Positions 50,967-58,946 of a stretch of 64,000 nucleotides of DNA are shown one piece after another. The number at the start of each line of letters is the position of its first letter. Position 1 is the first letter of the stretch. This DNA is from Gammaproteobacteria bacterium (lineage in GTDB: Bacteria; Pseudomonadota; Gammaproteobacteria; JACKNK01), in contig JACKNK010000002.1 in assembly GCA_024234955.1 (NCBI GenBank), positions 62,001 to 126,000 on the forward strand, in the 5' to 3' direction. The notes below the pieces were generated by a model. The model searched no databases. It saw only the letters and a program-made list of their open reading frames with translations, and was not told the origin of the DNA. A program made the translations under genes and the position numbers.

Positions 50967-51479
50967 TTATTCATTAACACCTCCTTCGTACACGAATTTA
51001 ACCGGTTTTCTTAAAAGTAACGATGACAAGGGGAGCGATGTGGCTCGTTGCTTGTACTCGCCGAATTTTCCGTTTCGCGTATCAAAGCTAAATGCAATTT
51101 TATTGAATAGAGGAAGGTATGGATTTTCTTTTTCTAATATAAAATTTAACCCATAATCCGGAGCTATGGATTGGCAGCAATAATGCAGCTTTCTTCGAGT
51201 TGCCGGGGAAAAAGCCCAACTAATTTTATTTCCACCATATATCCAATATTTATAGACACTAGGGATGTTTGAATATGCCTTCAATTTTTTAAATAAAGTT
51301 GGAAGTATTTTTATATTGCCAGGGAAATCGAAATGTCCTAGAAAACCTACTTTTGATTTTTCGTTATACCCAATAAAAGCAGTACACATTGCGACGTTGG
51401 TAGTTGCCAAAATCGGCTTACGATCATTCGCAGTTGTAATTGCTATTTCTCTTTGGAGTACTTCGGCGATGCCAGTCAT
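50967..51479 (-). CDS. Cassette-encoded CheD-like protein (170 aa)
   Basis: This is a 170-residue soluble protein. The segment ATTNVAMCTAFIGYNEKSKVGFLGHFDFPG has a Thr, a Cys and a His (17 residues after the Cys, followed by a Pro) spaced like the catalytic Thr-Cys-His set of the CheD glutamine deamidase. It is followed by a second part with IYGGNKISW. CheD acts on chemoreceptors and relatives include deamidating toxins. The match is by motif only, so a role as a deamidase toxin, effector or chemoreceptor modifier is speculative. The stop lies 6 bases from the attC at 50868 and the start 17 bases from the boundary at 51496. Confidence 0.55.
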   Translation of the reverse strand: MTGIAEVLQREIAITTANDRKPILATTNVAMCTAFIGYNEKSKVGFLGHFDFPGNIKILPTLFKKLKAYSNIPSVYKYWIYGGNKISWAFSPATRRKLHYCCQSIAPDYGLNFILEKENPYLPLFNKIAFSFDTRNGKFGEYKQRATSLPLSSLLLRKPVKFVYEGGVNE

Positions 51480-51495
51480 TTCGTATCCTTTTTAC

Positions 51496-51620
51496 GCATA
51501 ACGCTTAGTAGACAGCCAAGTTCTACATAACCCGATAAAGAATCACGGCTTCGTAACCGCCAACCGACTGAATTCCCTCAAATTCTCGTTCAATCATTGG
51601 GCTTGAGCTCCGTGTTATGC
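51496..51620. repeat. Possible degenerate attC site
   Basis: GCATAAC (51496) and GTTATGC (51614-51620) are exact inverted partners 125 bases apart. The left box sits at the right distance upstream of the CheD-like gene to be a cassette junction. The arms between them pair poorly, so the site is doubtful or decayed. A 79-residue minus-strand frame (51523-51762) overlaps it and is not supported. Confidence 0.4.
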
Positions 51621-52073
51621 AGCCAACGGCTATCTTTATCGTGTTAGGACGCCATGCCTGCATTAGGTCAGCGCCTTGGCCGGCCCGACAAATTCTCGCC
51701 AAGTTATTGTAATGACAGCAATTCGTCGTGCCTTCGGCGCTTGTACCGAACGTACGAAGCACCGAGGCGTCCGGCTACTGTAATTGAATATACGGCGCGC
51801 ATGCCTCGATGAGCCGTGGGCGTGTTATTGCCGAACTCCGCCAATCAAGTGTAGCTCTGGCGTGGTCGGGCGGAAGGCTCGCCTTTGGCCAAACGGCGGC
51901 ATCGAGTGTAGAAACCGGACGTTCGGTCGGCCACATAGGCCAAGGCAGGCTAGGTGAGCCCTTTGGACAGCGGCCTGATCAGACGATTCCAGCGCATGTG
52001 TTCACATCAAACAGGCATAACAGCGCATCTCACCTGGCATACGCAGATGGGGTGAAGTGGCGTTGAACTGCGA
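51621..52073. other. Non-coding or decayed stretch at the array end
   Basis: I find no convincing gene. Short frames on both strands lack ribosome sites and domains. A further GCATAAC lies at 52014-52020 and may be a leftover cassette boundary. No integrase gene is present, although an attI-intI module would be expected on this side for minus-oriented cassettes. Confidence 0.5.
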
Positions 52074-52961
52074 TCACTCGGCGATCAGGTCACGCTGAAT
52101 ATCCATGCCACGAACCACGAGCACCACGGCCTCCCGATAGGGAATTGCCCCGGCGTCGCGGATCGCGGGGCGGGCTTTGGCGGATTCCAGGAACTTGACG
52201 ACGGTTTCCAGCGCGTCACGCTGTTGGTGGCTGGGGGCAAGGATCAGGTACAGCGGGCGGAACAGGCGATATTCACCGGATTTCAGGGTGTCGATGTTGG
52301 CGGCGACGCCGGCGAGTTCGATCGGTTTGACGGGGAAATGCCGCGCGCTCGCCATGCTCATCACCGCGACGGCATTCGGATCGGCGGCGACCGCCGCACC
52401 GATGTTGAAATCGTCGGCAACCAGTTCGGCTTTTCCGAACTCGATATCGATGCTGCCGAACAGTTGGTTCATGAGCACGTATTCGACCCCGGAAAAGATG
52501 TCTTCGTGGGCGATAAGGCGGATTGGTGCGTCCGGCCCGCCCAGTTGACGCCAGTTGTCCACGTCACCGCGCAGCAGTCGTTTGATGTCGCCGATGCTGA
52601 GATTACCGAGCGGGTTGAGCGGGTGGACCACGACCACTAGGGCATCCCAGGCCACCGGATGAAACACGACATCGGATTCCTCCGGCAGCCCTTCGATCCG
52701 ATAGCGGCCCGAACCGCCAATATCGGCCTGCCCGATGAGTACGGTGCGGATGCCTTTGGTTGAGCTCTTTATATCGATATCGAGCGCGATGTGCTCATCA
52801 CGCAACAGCGCGGCAACGGACGGGAGAATGACCGCGTTGGCGGTGTCGGGGTCGCCCACCCAGCGCAGTGTCAGCGGAGCATCCGGCGTGGCGGCGCTCG
52901 AACCGGTAATGCTTGCGATCAATAAGGCCAGACCCGTCAGAAAACGTATCGAACATGTCAT
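52074..52961 (-). CDS. PstS-like phosphate-binding-family periplasmic protein
   Basis: This is a 295-residue exported protein. A signal peptide (IRFLTGLALLIASITGSSA) precedes a PBP_like_2-type fold with SSTKGIRTVLIGQADIGGSGR, VVHPLNPLGNLSIGDIKRLLRGDVDNWRQLGGPDAPI and AVAVMSMASA. The family includes phosphate and other oxyanion binders. No pst transport genes are adjacent, so the ligand is open. It borders the mobile region and faces a divergent LolA-like gene. Confidence 0.85.
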   Translation of the reverse strand: MTCSIRFLTGLALLIASITGSSAATPDAPLTLRWVGDPDTANAVILPSVAALLRDEHIALDIDIKSSTKGIRTVLIGQADIGGSGRYRIEGLPEESDVVFHPVAWDALVVVVHPLNPLGNLSIGDIKRLLRGDVDNWRQLGGPDAPIRLIAHEDIFSGVEYVLMNQLFGSIDIEFGKAELVADDFNIGAAVAADPNAVAVMSMASARHFPVKPIELAGVAANIDTLKSGEYRLFRPLYLILAPSHQQRDALETVVKFLESAKARPAIRDAGAIPYREAVVLVVRGMDIQRDLIAE

Positions 52962-53143
52962 TGCACTGCTCCAAAGCTGGCCCCGACGTCGATCCCCGGC
53001 TCGTCGGCAAAATTCCCCGTTGATTTAGAACTGCAAACTCGAGTTGACGTTTTTCAAAGTCCCTTCTATTCGTTGTTGTTCGCGCCACGGGAAACAAGAC
53101 GCGACAGAGACTTACGCCTGCCTGAACATAATCCGGATGAGCA

Positions 53144-54088
53144 ATGAAAACCACCATCTCGCAGTTCGCTGGGTTGATATTCGCCCTTAACCTGGGTGTC
53201 GCGCACGCCGTTGATCTGAAGAATCTGCCCTACCCGGAGGGCGCGCCGACCGCCGAAGACATCATTCGGCAGGTCTATTTTGTGAATCATTTCTACGCCT
53301 ACCGAAATTTCAGCATCGTTCAGCGCGAGAAGAATGAGATCACCGTCCTGCTGTCCCGCGCAGAGGGCAATCGCCCCAAGACCGAGACCGTCGAGCGCCA
53401 CCTGAACAATGCTTACGACGATGGTTTGGTGCAGTCACGCGATCTGGCGATCTTCCGTTCCGGAAAGTTGCGGGGCACCGGCATCCTCATTACCGACTAT
53501 GTGGACGACGAAAAGAGTCAGTCCTATGCAATCTGGCTGCCTTCCTTGCGCAAGATCCGCCGCTTTGCAGAGCCGGCACACGAAGACTCCTGGGGCGGCA
53601 CCGACTTCACCTTTGGCGACGTGGTGCTGCGCAAGCCCAAGGATGAGACGCATGAGTTGGTTGAAACCACCACCTTCAACGACTGCCTTGGCCGCATGGA
53701 ACTGGGCGATCAGAAGGTGTACTACCTAAGCGCGGTGCCGGAGGCGTCTTGTGCGCCGAAGGGTCGCCAAGTCTATGTGGTGCGCAGCACGCCGAAGCGG
53801 GCGGGTTGGTGGTACGACTATCGCGACAGCTATGTCGATACCAAGAGCTTTGCGGATTACCGCACGCGGTATTTCAAGGACGGCGCGGAGATCAAGCGGA
53901 TCGACCGCGATTGGCGTTCAATGGGGTTGGACGATCCCCGTGCACAAGCCTGGGGTTATTGGTACGGAAAGGTTTTCAGTACCGGTCATGAGACCTGGGC
54001 GATCATTCCGCCGAGCGTGGTCGAGTTCAATCAGGAGGTGGATGACGACCTCTGGACCGAGCGCACCTTGCGACGAATCCGACGCTGA
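53144..54088 (+). CDS. LolA-fold outer-membrane lipoprotein-sorting-family protein
   Basis: This is a 314-residue periplasmic protein. A signal peptide (MKTTISQFAGLIFALNLGVAHA) is followed by the LolA_like (PF17131) pattern YRNFSIVQREKNEITVLLSRAEGNRPKTETVERHLNNAYDDGLVQSRDLAIF, LRGTGILITDY and LPSLRKIRRFAEPAHEDSWGGTDFTFGDV. Such proteins often sit beside RND/MMPL exporters; none is here. It ends at a terminator. Confidence 0.85.
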   Translation: MKTTISQFAGLIFALNLGVAHAVDLKNLPYPEGAPTAEDIIRQVYFVNHFYAYRNFSIVQREKNEITVLLSRAEGNRPKTETVERHLNNAYDDGLVQSRDLAIFRSGKLRGTGILITDYVDDEKSQSYAIWLPSLRKIRRFAEPAHEDSWGGTDFTFGDVVLRKPKDETHELVETTTFNDCLGRMELGDQKVYYLSAVPEASCAPKGRQVYVVRSTPKRAGWWYDYRDSYVDTKSFADYRTRYFKDGAEIKRIDRDWRSMGLDDPRAQAWGYWYGKVFSTGHETWAIIPPSVVEFNQEVDDDLWTERTLRRIRR

Positions 54089-54099
54089 CGCGTAATGCA

Positions 54100-54127
54100 A
54101 AAGGGCCGCTGCTGCGGCCCTTTCTTA
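54100..54127 (+). terminator. Terminator after the LolA-like gene
   Basis: The stem AAAGGGCCGC/GCGGCCCTTT has the loop TGCT and is followed by TTTCTTATT. It works mainly for the plus-strand gene and weakly for the minus-strand small gene. Confidence 0.88.
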
Positions 54128-54147
54128 TTGAAGCGGACAACGATCCG

Positions 54148-54336
54148 TCAGTTAAACAACCGATCGACGGCGGCCAAGCCGGCATTTACCGTGCTGCGCA
54201 GTTCCGGGTCGTCTTCCTGGTGTTCGCAGTTCAGGGCTTCGTACATGGCCAGCGCCTTGAACGCGTTGGCGATGGTGGCGACGTCTTCTTCATTAAGGCG
54301 TGCACCGGTTTTCAGGGTCATGTCGGCAGTGTTCAT
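54148..54336 (-). CDS. Small acidic hypothetical protein (62 aa)
   Basis: This 62-residue soluble protein (GARLNEEDVATIANAFKALAMYEALNCEHQEDDPELRSTVNAGLAAVDRLF) is mostly helical by pattern, with one Cys. GAGG lies 9 bases before ATG 54336. I do not recognise a family. It stands alone, with a terminator at its 3' side and an FNR-type site ~80 bases upstream, which suggests it may be controlled by oxygen or redox state. Confidence 0.65.
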   Translation of the reverse strand: MNTADMTLKTGARLNEEDVATIANAFKALAMYEALNCEHQEDDPELRSTVNAGLAAVDRLFN

Positions 54337-54415
54337 GATGGGGTACCTCGGGCGTAATGAGAGGTTGGAGAAGTATTAGTGACTGCTAATGCTATGAATC
54401 GGCCCATCAATTGCC

Positions 54416-54429
54416 GTGATCTAGATCAT
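54416..54429 (-). promoter_or_regulatory. FNR/ANR-like site upstream of the 62-aa gene
   Basis: TGAT-CTAG-ATCA matches the core of the FNR/CRP-family consensus TTGAT-N4-ATCAA on both halves, with the outer bases off. It lies 80 bases upstream of the start at 54336, a position from which it could activate transcription. Confidence 0.5.
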
Positions 54430-54451
54430 GATTTGCTAATAAACGGCTGAC

Positions 54452-55327
54452 CTAGTGATTGCCGCTGCTTGGACTGGAGACTGGGGAGGCCACGAACAGC
54501 GCCTCAACATCCACCGGGTCGAATGCGTAATGTCGATTGCAGAACTCGCAGTCCGCAGAGATCGTCCCCTGCTCGGCAAGTATGGATTCGGCTTCGCTCC
54601 GTCCGAGGCCGCGAATCGCCTGCGCGACCCGTTCCCGCGAACAACCACAGCGGAAACTGACCGGTTCTGCCTCGAACAGGCGCACGTCTTCCTCGTGAAA
54701 CAGGCGATGAATGATCGCTTCCCCGGAGAGTTGCAGCATCTCGCTATCCGTCAGGGTTGCCGCCAGCTGCGCGATCCGATTCCAGGCGTCGGCGTCGTCA
54801 CTTTGGCGGTCGGGAAGCTTCTGCAAGAGGAGTCCGGTCGCTTGTGAGGCATTGGCGGCCAGCCAGAGCCCGGTATCGAGTTGTTCCGATTGCTGAAAAT
54901 AGGCGCCCAGGGCGCCCGCGAGATCGGCTCCGGTCAGGGGCACGATGCCTTGGTAACGATCGCCGGCACCGCTCGGTTGCAGCGTGATCACGAGACGTCC
55001 TTCCCCGTGTATCGCATGCAGGTCACCCGGCTCGACGGTGTCGTTCCAGTGCGCCAATCCGCGAAACGTCCGTTGTGAGGTGGCCTGCGCGACCAGCATG
55101 GTCAGCGGCCCGCTGCCCTCCATCTGCAGGATCAGCGAGCCATCGTATTTGATGGTCGCGGAGAGCAGGATGGATGCGGCAATCGCCTGCCCGAGTTCGC
55201 TCAGGACCGTGTCCGGGTAATGGTGATCCTGGTGCAATGCCTGCCAACTCGCGGACAGACGCACCAGCTCGCCGCGAATCCCCAAGTGCTCGAAAAGAAA
55301 ACGGCGCAGAGTGTCGTTGTCGGTCAT
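54452..55327 (-). CDS. hslO: Redox-regulated chaperone Hsp33
   Basis: Hsp33 is a holdase that is activated when its four zinc-bound cysteines are oxidised. The 291-residue protein shows the C-terminal ligands CGC (FRCGCSRERV) and CEFC (ISADCEFCNRHYAF), and an N-terminal core with LSELGQAIAASILLSATIKYDGSLILQMEGSGPL. The length is normal. It is 39 bases downstream of gatB and may be co-transcribed with it. Confidence 0.95.
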   Translation of the reverse strand: MTDNDTLRRFLFEHLGIRGELVRLSASWQALHQDHHYPDTVLSELGQAIAASILLSATIKYDGSLILQMEGSGPLTMLVAQATSQRTFRGLAHWNDTVEPGDLHAIHGEGRLVITLQPSGAGDRYQGIVPLTGADLAGALGAYFQQSEQLDTGLWLAANASQATGLLLQKLPDRQSDDADAWNRIAQLAATLTDSEMLQLSGEAIIHRLFHEEDVRLFEAEPVSFRCGCSRERVAQAIRGLGRSEAESILAEQGTISADCEFCNRHYAFDPVDVEALFVASPVSSPSSGNH

Positions 55328-55366
55328 CGTGGGAGGATCGATCGGGAGGACGGATCAGGTGTTGAG

Positions 55367-56812
<1,446 letters not shown>

Positions 56813-56908
56813 GGTCGCGTGTACTCAAGCACATGAAACAAGGTGCTGGATGATACCAGTGTGTGCCCAAGCTGACCCCATTCTTCCAGTTATCCGGACC
56901 GCATAATG

Positions 56909-56941
56909 AAAAACGCCGCATCCCATCAGGGCTGCGGCGTT
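56909..56941 (-). terminator. Terminator of the PEP-CTERM-like gene
   Basis: On the minus strand the stem AACGCCGCA/TGCGGCGTT, with a 12-base loop, is followed by a T run. It lies just downstream of the stop at 56967. Confidence 0.85.
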
Positions 56942-56966
56942 CGATGCAAGTGAGGCGTGTTTTGAA

Positions 56967-57650
56967 TCAGCGCACGCGGCGACGCACCCCGATCAGGCCT
57001 AGACCGAGCAATGCGACCGTCGCAGGGAGGGGCGTAGAGGTAGTGGCCCCTGTGTCGGCGAGAATGACGTTGTCGATCAAAAGGCCGGAATTGGTAGAGG
57101 TGTTGTTTTTGTTCACCACGCCAAACCCGATCAGGTAGGTGCCCGCCGAAAGACCGGAAATAACCTCGGTGGAAAAGCCGGTCTCGCGACTGAAGCCGGA
57201 AATGACTCCGGGGACGGTGTCGCCGACATCCGCAAGGCCAATCGCCGACTGCAGGACATAGAACGCAAAATCGTTGTTGGAGCCGAAGTTGCCGGTTTCG
57301 CTGGTCAGAAAATTCCAGTCGAAGCTGATCGTGCCGGTGCCGATGATATTGAAGCTCTGGTACAGGACGGACGCGTTGCCGGCAGTGCCGGAGCCGGTAT
57401 AGCTCGCGGTCAGTGCATCGATATTGATACCGAGCTCGGAATTGATGAGCGTCTTGTTGGTGCTGCCTGACGCGGTACTGAGGATCGCGCGATCATCGGT
57501 AACCCCATCGGGTTGCTCGCTGACATTGCCGATGCTGGACCAGCCGTTGAGCGATACGACATCGGCGAAGTCGCCATTGATGATGGCGCCGTGTGCGCTG
57601 GACAGCGCGAAGCTGAGCGCCAGCCCGGTAACAACATTGCGGACGAACAT
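56967..57650 (-). CDS. PEP-CTERM-like sorting-signal surface protein
   Basis: This is a 227-residue secreted protein. A signal peptide (FVRNVVTGLALSFALSSAHG) is followed by a beta-rich Asn/Ser/Gly region (NGDFADVVSLNGWSSIGNVSE) and a C-terminal sorting tail: TPLPATVALLGLGLIGVRRRVR, i.e. a (V)PLPA-type motif, a hydrophobic helix and a basic end. Such tails are cut by exosortase/archaeosortase-like enzymes, none of which is in the window. The start at 57650 has GGAGG eight bases upstream. Confidence 0.85.
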   Translation of the reverse strand: MFVRNVVTGLALSFALSSAHGAIINGDFADVVSLNGWSSIGNVSEQPDGVTDDRAILSTASGSTNKTLINSELGINIDALTASYTGSGTAGNASVLYQSFNIIGTGTISFDWNFLTSETGNFGSNNDFAFYVLQSAIGLADVGDTVPGVISGFSRETGFSTEVISGLSAGTYLIGFGVVNKNNTSTNSGLLIDNVILADTGATTSTPLPATVALLGLGLIGVRRRVR

Positions 57651-58182
57651 TTTCCAATCCTCCAAAACCACATAGCTGAGTGATGTGAGTTCGGATCGAG
57701 TGCCGAGGCTTTACGCCTCGGTTGCATGTCGATCTCCTCACTTGCGATTGATCATGAAGCAAGGAAGGGGCCAACTAAGGATAATTTCCGGGATATGGTG
57801 CGAATTCACGCAGTGATGGATGCGCAGGGCGGGGGCTGCCCGCAGGGATTGACTCGCTTAACTGCCATTCGTGACACAGGATGTCAGAAGAGGGAAAAAA
57901 ACGGCACGTCGGGGGGGGGTATGCAAAAATTGTCATTTTGTGACGCTCTGTCGCCGCCACGTGGTGGATGAAATCCTGTCGAGGGGTGGCACGCGGAATT
58001 GGCACCAAGCGCCAAGTGGATACTTTGGTTGGTGGGAATTTCGGGGCGAAAACTGCCAGGATTTTGCGTCAAACACCGGTAAATCAGTCGTTTTCTACCA
58101 CAGCGGTCTATTTTTTGCGCCCCACGCTTGAACCCTACGCGGTGCTGGTAATTATAGTGGTGAAAGCAATGCTACCAGCGAA
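57651..58182. other. Long intergenic region between surface protein and pilin genes
   Basis: I see no gene that can be supported. The left end holds the promoter of the PEP-CTERM-like gene. A run of nine G (57911-57919) lies in the middle. The right part leads into the sigma-54 promoter at 58183 and should carry activator (PilR-type) sites, but I cannot define them. Confidence 0.5.
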
Positions 58183-58199
58183 TGGCAGATATTTTGCAT
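58183..58199 (+). promoter_or_regulatory. Sigma-54 promoter of the pilin gene
   Basis: TGGCAG-ATATT-TTGCA matches the -24/-12 consensus (TGGCAC-N5-TTGCW) with the right spacing between the GG and GC. Transcription would start near 58209, about 31 bases before the pilin ATG at 58240, and the ribosome site lies between. Confidence 0.8.
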
Positions 58200-58239
58200 C
58201 GGCCCGTGTCTAGAGCTCATGATTCGCGGGAGCGCCGAG

Positions 58240-58758
58240 ATGCTGCCCTTTGCCAAATTCAAAAATCGTCGATCAATCCAGGGTTTCACGCTTGTGGAGC
58301 TGATGATCGTGGTTGCCATTATCGGCGTCCTCGCCGGTGTTGCAGTCCCTCAGTACAAGGTATACGTGATCCGCGCCAAGGTGTCGGAGGCGATTGTAGC
58401 CTCGGGGGCGGTCAAGGTGGCGCTCGCTGAGTATGTTCAGACCAAGGGTACGTGGCCCTCTGACATATCCGACGTCGGGATCAATATCGCCGCAGTTGGG
58501 ACGTACATCCAGAGTTATTACAATCTCGTTGCGGATCCGGATTACGGATTCTCAATCGAGTTGAAGGGTACCGGCGAAAGTCAGGTGGACACTAAGCACA
58601 TATATATGTTGAGTAATTTCGCTTACGGCGGTGGAATCAGCAAGCCGATGACTTGGCGTTGCGCCGTGCTCGATGCCGTCGGCACCTATGAGCCGGTGAT
58701 CGGCAAGTATGTGCCCTCAGTCTGCCATAACAACTCTTACACGGTGAGCCCGCCGTAA
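58240..58758 (+). CDS. pilA: Type IV pilin (PilA-like major pilin)
   Basis: This is a 172-residue prepilin. A short leader (MLPFAKFKNRRSIQG) is cut before Phe1 of FTLVELMIVVAIIGVLAGVAVPQYKVYVI, with the key Gly-1 and Glu5. The C-terminal Cys pair (WRCAVLD and PSVCHNN) forms the usual D-loop disulfide. GGAG lies 7 bases before ATG 58240; an ATG at 58219 lies too close to the predicted transcript start. The signals fit pili controlled by the ChpA cluster in this window. Whether it is the major pilin or a minor one is not certain. Confidence 0.9.
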   Translation: MLPFAKFKNRRSIQGFTLVELMIVVAIIGVLAGVAVPQYKVYVIRAKVSEAIVASGAVKVALAEYVQTKGTWPSDISDVGINIAAVGTYIQSYYNLVADPDYGFSIELKGTGESQVDTKHIYMLSNFAYGGGISKPMTWRCAVLDAVGTYEPVIGKYVPSVCHNNSYTVSPP

Positions 58759-58771
58759 ATTCGGACTTGAT

Positions 58772-58818
58772 CGGCGACAAAAAAGCCCGGCTTCTCAGTC
58801 GGGCTTTTTTTGTCGCCG
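58772..58818 (+). terminator. Strong terminator after the pilin gene
   Basis: A long palindrome has arms CGGCGACAAAAAAGCCCG and CGGGCTTTTTTTGTCGCCG, with a loop of ten bases. The A and T runs allow termination in both directions. Confidence 0.9.
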
Positions 58819-58946
58819 TTCTTCCGGAATACCCTTTCGGTTCCCGCTGCTGCAGAGATCTGGGACCTGTTGGCCTTGTGTTCTGCCTGGGTGTTGAGCG
58901 AGGAATCCAGCTTGTGGTACCGGATGCTTCGAATGCACGGAATGTC

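Noticed and set aside
51523..51762. 79-residue minus-strand frame at the array end
   Set aside because: It overlaps the putative attC at 51496 and has neither a ribosome site nor a recognisable pattern.
57986..58005. TGGCACGCGGAATTGGCA as a second sigma-54 promoter
   Set aside because: The spacing between the GG and GC elements is two bases too long; the element at 58183 fits much better.
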